A stretch of 6,521 nt of DNA from DASRVA01 sp035550715 (GTDB lineage Bacteria; Gemmatimonadota; Gemmatimonadetes; JACCXV01; JAHWKZ01), in contig DASZOP010000132.1 of assembly GCA_035550715.1 (NCBI GenBank), positions 1-6,521 of the forward strand. Direction: 5' to 3'. Below are positions 1 through 6,309 of this stretch, piece after piece. Both the position numbers and the translations under genes were made by a program. Positions within the stretch are counted from its first letter, which is position 1; each line of letters starts with the position of its first letter. The notes below the pieces were generated by a model that was not told where the DNA came from, made no database searches, and was given only the letters and a program-made list of their open reading frames with translations.

Positions 1-211
1 GCCGGCCGGGGACCTCGACCAGCAGATCCTCGGCGGCTTCCATCTGGGGCGACAGCATCCCGGCGGCCGCCGTCGATGCACCCTGACCCAGATCCGCGTT
101 CCGTTCGAGGACCCGGACGGTCATGCCGGCCCCCGCCAGAGCGCGGGCGGTCAGGCATCCGACCAGCCCGCCCCCGACCACGACGGCATCCGGAGTGGAG
201 CGCACGGCCAT
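1..211 (-). CDS. thiO: Glycine oxidase / FAD-dependent D-amino-acid oxidase family protein, N-terminal part
   Basis: Reading leftward from an ATG at 211, an open frame gives 70 codons and leaves the window without a stop, so only the N-terminus is present. Residues 9-35 form a Rossmann FAD-binding fold: a hydrophobic beta strand, the dinucleotide motif GGGLVG at 13-18, and an acidic end of strand two (RVLER, 33-37). The segment AAAGMLSPQMEA (49-60) resembles the flavin-contacting region of ThiO glycine oxidases, which oxidise glycine to the imine used to build the thiamine thiazole ring. An in-frame TGA lies nine codons upstream of the ATG; a TTG five codons upstream is the only other start seen. 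There is no clear Shine-Dalgarno site. The gene is divergent from the lipid operon and probably functionally unrelated. It could be another DAO-family oxidase, since the catalytic and C-terminal parts lie outside the window. Confidence 0.8.
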   Translation of the reverse strand, partial: MAVRSTPDAVVVGGGLVGCLTARALAGAGMTVRVLERNADLGQGASTAAAGMLSPQMEAAEDLLVEVPGR

Positions 212-229
212 GTTTCGGGGGCGCAAGCT

Positions 230-286
230 ATCGAATCATATCGCTGCAATCGACCTGGCGCGCGCGACCATCGACCCCGATCGACC
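230..286 (+). repeat. Helically phased ATCG / ATCGACC words in the divergent promoter region
   Basis: ATCG occurs at 230, 240, 249, 270 and 280, so the steps are 10, 9, 21 and 10 bp, close to one or two turns of B-DNA. The last three copies extend to ATCGACC. The cluster lies between the two candidate -10 elements of the divergent genes, where a shared regulator could bind on one face of the helix. This is a visual pattern only; GATCGACC-like words are common in high-GC genomes and no known operator is recognised. Confidence 0.3.
235..240 (-). promoter_or_regulatory. Candidate -10 element for the leftward thiO-like gene
   Basis: The minus strand reads TATGAT here, five of six matches to the sigma-70 -10 consensus. 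A start about seven bases downstream would give a leader of roughly 17 bases before the ATG at 211. No convincing -35 hexamer is seen at 16-18 bp spacing, so this is a weak prediction based on position and AT content in otherwise GC-rich DNA. Confidence 0.3.
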
Positions 287-319
287 GGGCTGTCCTAGCC
301 GTGAGGTACGGGCCGCTCT

Positions 320-325
320 TATACT
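320..325 (+). promoter_or_regulatory. Candidate -10 element for the lipid operon
   Basis: TATACT matches five of six bases of the sigma-70 -10 consensus and is the most AT-rich spot before the operon. Initiation about seven bases downstream (near 332) would leave only about seven bases before the ATG at 339, a nearly leaderless transcript. That fits the absence of a Shine-Dalgarno sequence. No good -35 hexamer is visible at the expected spacing. Confidence 0.35.
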
Positions 326-338
326 GACAAGTTCGACG

Positions 339-1211
339 ATGAGGATCATCGCCAACCCGCGCGCCGGGCACGGGACGGGAGCGCGCAGCATCCAGGCCCT
401 GCGCGACGCGATCCGGCGGCGGGATCTTGACGCCACGATCGTTCTGACGGAGCGCCCGGGGCACGCCACCGGGATCGCCCGGGAGCTCGCCGGCTCCGAG
501 CCGCGCCTGGCGGTCCTCGGAGGGGACGGCACGATCGGGGAGGTGGCCGACGCGATCGCCGGAACGGACACCGAGCTCGCCATCCTGTCCATGGGGACCG
601 GGAACGACGTGGCCCGCAGTCTCGGCCTTCCCCTCAACGACCTGGACGGCGCCCTCGACGTGGCGTTCGGCGGCCGGGTGCGCGCCATCGACGTGGGCCG
701 GGAGCGGGACCGCCACTTCGTCTCCGTGCTCGGCCTCGGTTTTCCCGCGGTCGTCGCCGAGCAGGCCAACCAGACCCGGCTGCGCGGGTCGCCCGCCTTC
801 TTCGTGGCCGTCTACCGCGCGATGAGCCGCCTCCGACCCACCCGCATGACGATCCGGCTCGACGACCGCACGCTGGAAGGCGAGTGCGTGGCGGTGATGG
901 TCCAGAACACGCCGTTCACGGGCGGCGGGCTCCACATGGCTCCGGGCGCCGAGGTCGACGATGGACTGTTCGACGTGGTCGTGGTCGACGGGATCGGCCG
1001 GCTCGACCTGATGGTCCACTTCCCGCGGGTCTACCAGGGACGCCACCTGGAGCACTCCAGCTTCTCGCTCCACCGGACGCGCTCGGTCCGCATCGACGCG
1101 GAGGCTCCGCTCCCCAAGATGTTCGACGGGGACATCCTGGGCGTCGCCCCCGTCGAGGCGTCCGTCGTCCCACGGGCGCTCAAGGTCGTCGTCCCCGTCG
1201 ACGGTGGCTGA
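339..1211 (+). CDS. YegS/DagK-family lipid kinase (diacylglycerol kinase catalytic domain)
   Basis: A 290-residue protein of normal length for soluble bacterial lipid kinases that phosphorylate diacylglycerol or related lipid alcohols with ATP. It shows the family landmarks: NPRAGHG at residues 6-12 (nucleotide-binding loop), GGDGTIGEV at 61-69 (core DAGK signature), MGTGNDVAR at 85-93 (second signature), and a C-terminal beta domain containing GAEVDDGLFDVVVVD and FDGD. The ATG at 339 is chosen because the family begins directly at the strand before NPxxG. The frame is open upstream to an ATG at 123, but that would add 72 Arg/Pro-rich residues across the divergent promoter and into thiO. No Shine-Dalgarno site is seen. 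The stop overlaps the start of the next gene. The substrate is unknown: diacylglycerol, alkylacylglycerol or a long-chain base are all possible. The operon favours an ether-lipid or glycerolipid intermediate, by inference. Confidence 0.9.
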   Translation: MRIIANPRAGHGTGARSIQALRDAIRRRDLDATIVLTERPGHATGIARELAGSEPRLAVLGGDGTIGEVADAIAGTDTELAILSMGTGNDVARSLGLPLNDLDGALDVAFGGRVRAIDVGRERDRHFVSVLGLGFPAVVAEQANQTRLRGSPAFFVAVYRAMSRLRPTRMTIRLDDRTLEGECVAVMVQNTPFTGGGLHMAPGAEVDDGLFDVVVVDGIGRLDLMVHFPRVYQGRHLEHSSFSLHRTRSVRIDAEAPLPKMFDGDILGVAPVEASVVPRALKVVVPVDGG

Positions 1212-1218
1212 GGGCATG
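1203..1218 (+). promoter_or_regulatory. Overlapping stop/start junction and start choice for the multidomain gene
   Basis: The kinase stop TGA is at 1209-1211. The next gene can start at GTG 1204 (8-base overlap, no Shine-Dalgarno visible) or at ATG 1216 (four bases after the stop). GGTGG at 1203-1207 lies eight bases before the ATG and could serve as a weak ribosome site. Both starts precede the Rossmann fold and differ by only four residues. Either arrangement implies translational coupling. Confidence 0.5.
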
Positions 1219-4200
1219 CAGCGGGTCGCCGACTTCCTGGCCGGCAAGCGGCTCCTGGTCACCGGCTCGACGGGATTCCTCGGGCAGCCGCTGGTCGAGA
1301 AGATCCTGTGGGCAGCCCCCGACGTGGAGCGGATCTGGGTCCTGATCCGGCCGAAGCGACGCTTTGGCGGCGGCGTCGAAACGCCCGAGGACCGGCTCAG
1401 GAAGGAGCTCTTCGGCTCGAGCGTCTTCGACCGCCTCCGGTACCGGCACGGCGAGGAGCTGGAGGCGTTCCTGGAGTCGAAGGTGGTGGCGGTAGGCGGC
1501 GACATCGCGGAGGACGATCTCGGGATCGAGCCCGCGCTCCGGGCCGAGCTCCAGCGCACGCTCGACATCGTGATCAACGGCGCTGCGGTCGTGTCGTTCG
1601 ACGCGCCGATCGACGAGGCCCTCGCCCTCAATACGATGGGGGCGGCCCGGGTGGCCGATTTCGCGGCCGGATGCGAGCAGGCCATCCTCATGCACGTCTC
1701 GACCGCGTACGTCTGCGGGGCCACCAACGGGACCGTCCCCGAGACCATCCACCACTCCGCCGGGGCGGCCGCCCGGGAGCCCTTCCCGCCACGGCAGTTC
1801 AGCGACCCCGCTCTCGACATCGAACGGATCCGGGAGCTGATCGAGCGGGTCCGCAGGCAGGGAGAGAGCCCCGAGGTTCGGCGCGAGCTGGTCCACTCGC
1901 TGGTCCAGCGCCGCCAGGGGCGGGGCGGTGACCGCTCGGAGCCACGGCGCGACATGATCCAGAGCCTGCGCGCCCGCTGGATCAAGAACCGGCTCGTCGA
2001 GGAAGGCATGGCATGGGCCCGCGAGCGCGGCTGGAACGACACCTACACCTACACCAAGGCCCTCGGCGAGCAGATGGTGCTGGCCCGGCGCGGCGACACT
2101 CCGACCGTGATCGTCCGTCCGGCGATCATCGAGAGCAGCATGTCGGAGCCGAGCCCGGGTTGGCTGGACGGGCTGCGCATGGCCGACCCGCTGATCGCCG
2201 CGATCGGCAAGGGCCGACTGCGCTCGCTTCCGCTCGATCCCGACGTGACCCTCGACCTCGTGCCGGTGGACATGGTCGTCAACGCGATGCTGGCTGCTCT
2301 GCCGCGGCTGGCGAGGGACAGGCGGCTCTCCGTCTACCAGGTCGCCACCGGAGCGCGGAATCCGGCCCGGATGCGACACCTCCACGACCTCATCGTGCGG
2401 TACTTCCAGGCCAACCCCATGTTCGACCGGGACGGCAGGCCGATCCACGTCAAGCCGCTCCGCTTCCCACCCCCGGCCGTGTTCCGGCTGCAGCACCGCT
2501 TGAAGTCCACGCCCCTGGCCTGGGCGGAGGGCGGGCTGGAGTGGCTCATGGATCGCGGGATCGCGGCCGGATGGGCGGGCCGCTCTCGCCGCCGCCTCGC
2601 CGCGGCCCTCGCCGCCCTCGAGAAGCTCCACGACTACGGCGAGCTCTACGAGCCGTACCTGAACCTGGACTGCCGCTTCCTCGTGGACGAGACGATGCGG
2701 CTCTACGAGAGCCTGACCCCCGAGGACCGGCGGCAGTTCAACTTCGACGTGTCGAGGGTCAACTGGCGCCACTACATGCAGGTCCACATCTCGGGCGTCA
2801 AGAAGCACATCCTGAAGATCGAGCGCGCCGGGACGCTGGAGGTGGACGATCAGGACGCCGCCCGACAGGCTTCGGTCTCGACGATCTTCGATCTCCTCGA
2901 GCACTCGGCCCGGCGGTTCCCGGACCGGGTCGCCCTCCAGCACAAGCGTGGCGGGGAATGGCAGCGGTGGACGTTCGCCGAGCTCCACCGGGGCGCGCTC
3001 GAGATCGGCGAGCGCCTGCTCTCGCTCGGGCTGCGGAAGGGCGACCGGGTGGTCGTGTGGTCGGAGAACCAGCCTGCCTGGGGAGCGACCTACTTCGGCG
3101 CCACCTCGATCGGCCTCGTGGTGGTGCCGCTCGACGCCCAGACCTGGCATCGCGAGGTGTGGGCGGTCGCGCGCTTCACCGAGGCGCGCGCGATCCTGGC
3201 GTCACCGGCCTGCTTCGCCGAGTTCACCGCCGAAGAGCTCGCCGCCAACGAACGCGTCCGGCACCCGGTCCCGCTCCTGGACCTGGAGAGCCGGGCCCGC
3301 CCATTCGACCGGGCCGAGTATCCGCGCTCGACGCGTCCGGCTCCCAGCGGGGCGCCGGTCGAGCGCCCGACCGTCGACTCCGACGACCCGGCCTCGATCA
3401 TCTTCACGACCGGCACCGCGGTCGATCCGAGGGGGGCCGTCCACTCGCACCGCAACTTCCTCAGCAACCTGTTCGGGATCAGCCGCGTGCTCTCGGTGAG
3501 CGAGGAGGACCACTTCCTCTCGGTCCTGCCTCTCTATCACGCGCTCGAGTTCACGTGCGGCTTCCTGGCCCCGATCCACCACGGCGGCACGGTCACCTAC
3601 GCCCGGTCGCTCAAGCCGCGCGTCATCCTCGAGACCATGCGCGAGACGGGGGTCACGATCATGCTCGGGGTGCCGACCCTGTACGCCCTCCTGCGGGACG
3701 ACCTCGAGCGGCGCGTCCTGGGGATGGGGAAGTCCCCGCTCCGGTCGAACCTGATGGAGACCAGCAAGACGATCAGCCGCTCGGTGGAGCGGACCTTCAG
3801 CCGCAACATCGGGCGCCAGATCTTCGGCCGCGTGCACCAGGAGATGGGCGGGCGGGTCCGCTTCTTCGTGAGCGGCGGCTCGGCCCTCGGCCGCGAGCTC
3901 TACGAGGACTTCCGGACGATGGGTCTGACGGTCTACGAGGGGTACGGCCTCACGGAGACCGCGCCGGTCCTGACCGTGAACCCGCTCTACCAGAGCCGCT
4001 CCGGCTCGTGCGGCCGGCCGCTGCCAGGGGTCGAGCTCCGGCTCTGGCATACCGACGGCGACGGAGTCGGCGAGATCATCGTGCAGAGCCCGAGCCTGAT
4101 GCAGGAGTACTTCCGGAACCCCGCCGCCACCGACCGCGTCGTCGTGGACGGCTGGTTCCACACGGGCGATCTGGGATGGGTGGACGCCGACGGCTACCTG

Positions 4201-5613
4201 TACATCACCGGTCGGGTCAAGGACGTCATCGTGACGGGGGCCGGCAAGAACGTGTACCCGATCGACCTGGAGGCGATCTATCGCTCGATCCCGAGCGTCC
4301 GGGAGATCTGCGTGGTGGGGGTCCCGAGCGGGCTCACCGAGGAGGTCCACGCCGTGGTCGTCCCGGGGCGCGGCGCGATCGAGGAGGCCGGCGACCTGGG
4401 CGAGGTGCGGAAACGGATCCAGCGCGACATCCAGGCCCTGGCCCGCGAGCTCCCCAGCTACCACCGGGTCCAGCAGCTCCACGTGTGGCGGGAGCCCCTG
4501 CCCCGGAACCGGGACGGCGAGATCGACCGGGCGGCCGTTCGGGAGCGGGTCCGGAAGGGCGTCCGGCTGCCCGAGACACCGCCCGCCCACCGGAGCCGCG
4601 AGCAGCTCGCCGAGGCCATCGGCCGCGAGCTTGCCCGGCTGTCGGGACTCCCGGCCGAGGAGATCGGCCTCGACCGCGACCTCTACGATGATCTCGGCCT
4701 CGACAGCCTGAAGGCGATCGAGCTCCACCTCTTCCTCGAGCACGAGCTCGGGATCTCGCTCGAGGACGACGAAGCGGCCCGCGTCCGGACGGTCGAGGAG
4801 CTGCTGGCCGCCGCGGGGGTGCCGTCCAGGTCCCGCGAGCCGAGCGTGATGGCGGGCCGGCCCGGGCTCCGGTCCGCGCTCCCGTTCGACGAGCGGTCGA
4901 TGCTCGACCGGTGGCTCTTCGAGTCGGCGGTCCTGGGCCTCGAGACCCTCTACGGCACGTTCTTCGACCTGAGCGTCGAGCACCCCGAGCGGCTCCCCCG
5001 CCGGAGCCCGTATCTCCTCGCCGCCAACCACTCCAGCCACCTGGACGCGCCGGCGATCCTGTCCGCTGTCCGGAAGGTGCGGGGCACGGAGGCCGCCCGG
5101 ACGCTGCACGTGCTCGGGGCCCGCGACTACTTCTTCGACACCGCGCTCAAGCGGTGGTTCTTCAGCACCTTCCTGAACGTCGTCCCGATCGAGCGCGAAG
5201 AGTCCTCGCTGGCCGGGCTCCGGATGGTGAAGTCGATCCTGGCGAGCGGGGAGTCGGCGCTCATCTTCCCCGAAGGGACCCGCTCCCGATCGGGCGAGAT
5301 CCAGCCGTTCAAGCCCGGGCTGGGGCTCCTGGCCTGGGAGCTCGGAGTCCCCATCGTCCCGGTCCGGATCACGGGCACCTACGACGCGCTCCCCGCCGGG
5401 CGCTCGCTCCCGCGACGCGGGAAGGTGACGGTCACCTTCGGAGAGCCGATCACGATGGACGCCTACCGTGACGCCGAGGCGAGCCTCCCCCACGACGCCC
5501 TCTACCGGACGATCGCCTCGGACGTGCGTCGGACGATCCTCGAGCTCGGCAACGGCGCCGGAGGCGCGGAGGCTTCGCCGGGCGGGCGGAAGACCACCGG
5601 GCCGACCGCGTGA
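1204..5613 (+). CDS. elbD: ElbD-like multidomain enzyme: fatty acyl reductase - acyl-AMP ligase - acyl carrier protein - PlsC acyltransferase
   Basis: A 1469-residue single open frame carries four catalytic or carrier units: an alcohol-forming-type fatty acyl reductase (about 13-539), an AMP-forming fatty acid ligase (about 557-1118), an acyl carrier protein (about 1132-1205, Ser1168) and a 1-acyl-sn-glycerol-3-phosphate acyltransferase (about 1228-1449), then a short Gly/Ala-rich tail. No signal peptide or convincing transmembrane helix is seen, so it is probably cytosolic or peripheral on the inner membrane face. This domain order is that described for ElbD of Myxococcus xanthus, required for its ether lipids; the symbol is given on architecture, not on a sequence search. 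A reasonable model is that acyl groups held on the ACP arm are reduced by the first domain or esterified to glycerol phosphate by the last. The ligase has unusual active-site substitutions (see its entry). The gene overlaps the lipid kinase upstream and the HAD phosphatase downstream, whose GTG shares bases with its stop. The reading frame has no sign of a break. Confidence 0.88.
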   Translation: MAEGMQRVADFLAGKRLLVTGSTGFLGQPLVEKILWAAPDVERIWVLIRPKRRFGGGVETPEDRLRKELFGSSVFDRLRYRHGEELEAFLESKVVAVGGDIAEDDLGIEPALRAELQRTLDIVINGAAVVSFDAPIDEALALNTMGAARVADFAAGCEQAILMHVSTAYVCGATNGTVPETIHHSAGAAAREPFPPRQFSDPALDIERIRELIERVRRQGESPEVRRELVHSLVQRRQGRGGDRSEPRRDMIQSLRARWIKNRLVEEGMAWARERGWNDTYTYTKALGEQMVLARRGDTPTVIVRPAIIESSMSEPSPGWLDGLRMADPLIAAIGKGRLRSLPLDPDVTLDLVPVDMVVNAMLAALPRLARDRRLSVYQVATGARNPARMRHLHDLIVRYFQANPMFDRDGRPIHVKPLRFPPPAVFRLQHRLKSTPLAWAEGGLEWLMDRGIAAGWAGRSRRRLAAALAALEKLHDYGELYEPYLNLDCRFLVDETMRLYESLTPEDRRQFNFDVSRVNWRHYMQVHISGVKKHILKIERAGTLEVDDQDAARQASVSTIFDLLEHSARRFPDRVALQHKRGGEWQRWTFAELHRGALEIGERLLSLGLRKGDRVVVWSENQPAWGATYFGATSIGLVVVPLDAQTWHREVWAVARFTEARAILASPACFAEFTAEELAANERVRHPVPLLDLESRARPFDRAEYPRSTRPAPSGAPVERPTVDSDDPASIIFTTGTAVDPRGAVHSHRNFLSNLFGISRVLSVSEEDHFLSVLPLYHALEFTCGFLAPIHHGGTVTYARSLKPRVILETMRETGVTIMLGVPTLYALLRDDLERRVLGMGKSPLRSNLMETSKTISRSVERTFSRNIGRQIFGRVHQEMGGRVRFFVSGGSALGRELYEDFRTMGLTVYEGYGLTETAPVLTVNPLYQSRSGSCGRPLPGVELRLWHTDGDGVGEIIVQSPSLMQEYFRNPAATDRVVVDGWFHTGDLGWVDADGYLYITGRVKDVIVTGAGKNVYPIDLEAIYRSIPSVREICVVGVPSGLTEEVHAVVVPGRGAIEEAGDLGEVRKRIQRDIQALARELPSYHRVQQLHVWREPLPRNRDGEIDRAAVRERVRKGVRLPETPPAHRSREQLAEAIGRELARLSGLPAEEIGLDRDLYDDLGLDSLKAIELHLFLEHELGISLEDDEAARVRTVEELLAAAGVPSRSREPSVMAGRPGLRSALPFDERSMLDRWLFESAVLGLETLYGTFFDLSVEHPERLPRRSPYLLAANHSSHLDAPAILSAVRKVRGTEAARTLHVLGARDYFFDTALKRWFFSTFLNVVPIEREESSLAGLRMVKSILASGESALIFPEGTRSRSGEIQPFKPGLGLLAWELGVPIVPVRITGTYDALPAGRSLPRRGKVTVTFGEPITMDAYRDAEASLPHDALYRTIASDVRRTILELGNGAGGAEASPGGRKTTGPTA
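1240..2820 (+). other. Domain: fatty acyl-CoA/ACP reductase (NAD-binding 4 plus sterile C-terminal region)
   Basis: Residues about 13-539 of the 1204-5613 protein. The Rossmann signature GSTGFLG is at 21-27, followed by an arginine-ended second strand (VLIRPKR) suggesting NADPH preference. The extended-SDR active site has STAYV (Ser166 onward) and Tyr281/Lys285 in TYTYTKALGEQ. The 112-residue gap between STAY and the YxxxK motif, with a charged Arg-rich helix region, is typical in kind for bacterial alcohol-forming reductases. About residues 390-535 match the FAR C-terminal region, ending in the motif VNWRHYMQ...GVKKHILK. All key catalytic residues appear intact. It should reduce an activated acyl chain to aldehyde and probably alcohol. 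Confidence 0.85.
2872..4557 (+). other. Domain: AMP-forming long-chain acyl ligase with altered active site
   Basis: Residues about 557-1118. Canonical parts are YGLTET at 914-919 (A5), HTGDLG with Asp989 (A7) and the hinge region GRVKDVIV...GKN at 1003-1016 (A8). Two motifs deviate. The P-loop at 734-744 reads FTTGTAVDPRG where the family has YTSGTTGxPKG: the second Thr is Ala739, the next Gly is Val740 and Lys is Arg743. The A10 motif at 1099-1109 reads LPRNRDGEIDR, with Glu1106 in place of the catalytic lysine of GK[IL]. The domain is full length, so it is not a truncated remnant. Whether it still makes acyl-AMP is uncertain. Confidence 0.85.
4597..4818 (+). other. Domain: acyl carrier protein (phosphopantetheine attachment site)
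   Basis: Residues about 1132-1205 form a typical four-helix carrier domain. The attachment motif is DDLGLDSLKAIEL, with Ser1168 (codon 4705-4707) as the expected 4'-phosphopantetheine site. The DSL followed by acidic helix III is of the fatty-acid/polyketide ACP type. It sits between ligase and acyltransferase, as expected of a swinging arm serving several domains. A phosphopantetheinyl transferase must be supplied from elsewhere. Confidence 0.88.
4885..5550 (+). other. Domain: PlsC-type 1-acylglycerol-3-phosphate acyltransferase
   Basis: Residues about 1228-1449. Block I is NHSSHLD with the HX4D catalytic pair His1276/Asp1281. Block II is VPIERE at 1327-1332. Block III is FPEGTRSRSGE starting at 1355, binding glycerol phosphate through Glu1357/Arg1360. 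Block IV is VPIVPVRITGT. All key residues are intact. The hydrophobic stretch around 1233-1257 before block I may be an amphipathic membrane-contact helix rather than a transmembrane span. The expected reaction is transfer of an acyl chain, from CoA or the internal ACP, to a lysophosphatidate-like acceptor. Confidence 0.88.
5610..5613 (+). promoter_or_regulatory. GTGA stop/start overlap (translational coupling)
   Basis: The GTG start of the phosphatase (5610-5612) overlaps the TGA stop of the multidomain gene (5611-5613). With no ribosome-binding site in the 20 bases before it, ribosomes finishing the upstream gene probably reinitiate here. Confidence 0.6.
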
Positions 5614-6308
5614 GCGGTACGACGGCGGCCTTCTTCGACGTCGACGGGACACTGGTCGACAGCGACATCGTGCGCTACGGGGTCGAGATCCGGACGGCTG
5701 AGATGTCGAGGCCGCGGCGGGCCCTCTGGATGGCCGGGTTCCTGCCCCGGATCCCGTACTACCTGGCCCTGGACCGGAAGAGCCGGGCCGCCTTCCAGCG
5801 CGCCTTCTACCGGGTGTATCGCGGGCTCGCGGCCGACGATCTCGAGGAGCGCTCGCGGGCCCTCTTCCACCACCACGTCGAGCCGCGCCTCTTCCCGGCC
5901 GGCCTGAGCCGGCTCGCCGATCACCGCCGGCGGGGGCACCGGGTCGTCCTGGTGAGCGGATCGATCGACGCGATCGTCCGCCCGCTGGCGGACAGGCTCG
6001 AGGTGCGGGACATCCTGGCGCCGCGGCTGGAGACGACGGACGGTCGCCTGACCGGGAGGCTGGACCGTCCGCCGCTCGCGGGGGACCGGAAGGCCGAGGC
6101 GATCCGCGAATTCGCGCGCGGAAACGGCGTCGACCTCGTCGCCTCGTTCGCCTATGCCGACAGCCTGGACGACATGCCCATGCTGGAGGTCGTCGGACGC
6201 CCCGCCGCCGTCAACCCCGACGGCCGGCTCCTCGAGGCCGCGCTGGAGCGGGGCTGGGACGTCTACCGGTGGAAGGACCTGGAGCCCTTCGTGCCGACCG
6301 GGGTCTGA
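5610..6308 (+). CDS. HAD-IB family (SerB-like) phosphatase
   Basis: A 232-residue protein, normal length for HAD subfamily IB hydrolases. Motif I is FFDVDGTLVDSD with nucleophile Asp10 and acid/base Asp12. Motif II is VSGS at 115-118 (Ser116). Motif III is Lys161. Motif IV is YADSLDDMPML with Asp184 and Asp188, Mg2+ ligands. The region between motifs I and II (about 20-105) is a helical cap with a hydrophobic patch, LWMAGFLPRIPYYLAL, near 39-54 that could contact a lipid or membrane. The GTG start shares GTGA with the preceding stop (4-base overlap) and no Shine-Dalgarno site is seen, so translation is probably coupled. Related HAD-IB proteins often sit beside or fused to PlsC acyltransferases. 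Here a phosphatidate- or lysophosphatidate-type substrate is a reasonable inference, with phosphoserine phosphatase as the generic alternative. Confidence 0.88.
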   Translation: MSGTTAAFFDVDGTLVDSDIVRYGVEIRTAEMSRPRRALWMAGFLPRIPYYLALDRKSRAAFQRAFYRVYRGLAADDLEERSRALFHHHVEPRLFPAGLSRLADHRRRGHRVVLVSGSIDAIVRPLADRLEVRDILAPRLETTDGRLTGRLDRPPLAGDRKAEAIREFARGNGVDLVASFAYADSLDDMPMLEVVGRPAAVNPDGRLLEAALERGWDVYRWKDLEPFVPTGV

Positions 6309-6309
6309 C

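Noticed and set aside
287..312. Small inverted repeats GGCT/AGCC (288-300) and CCGT/ACGG (299-311) upstream of the operon
   Set aside because: Only four-base stems, not followed by a T-run, and expected by chance in DNA this GC-rich; not called as an operator or terminator.
123..338. N-terminal extension of the lipid kinase from an ATG at 123
   Set aside because: The extra 72 residues overlap the divergent thiO-like gene and its promoter region, are Arg/Pro-rich, and precede the point where the family normally begins.
228..2042. Long antisense open frame (about 600 codons) across the kinase and reductase
   Set aside because: Its translation is Arg/Pro/Ser-rich with no recognisable domain, and it lies opposite clear kinase and reductase coding sequence; GC-rich third positions commonly keep the opposite strand open.
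1180..3150. Antisense open frame of about 650 codons opposite the reductase domain
   Set aside because: Low-complexity composition (His/Asp/Val/Pro/Arg), no motif, and fully overlaps a well-supported domain; a shadow frame.
3403..4527. Ligase domain as a decayed pseudogene segment
   Set aside because: The frame is intact over the whole domain and continues into functional-looking ACP and PlsC domains, and several ligase motifs are preserved, so altered function is likelier than decay.
2013..4691. Plus-strand open frame of about 890 codons in another frame of the multidomain gene
   Set aside because: Arg/Pro/Gly-rich out-of-frame translation with no motif, while the main frame carries every expected catalytic motif.
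3202..5652. Antisense open frame of about 816 codons opposite the ligase, ACP and PlsC domains
   Set aside because: No domain signature; composition mirrors the complement of high-GC coding DNA.
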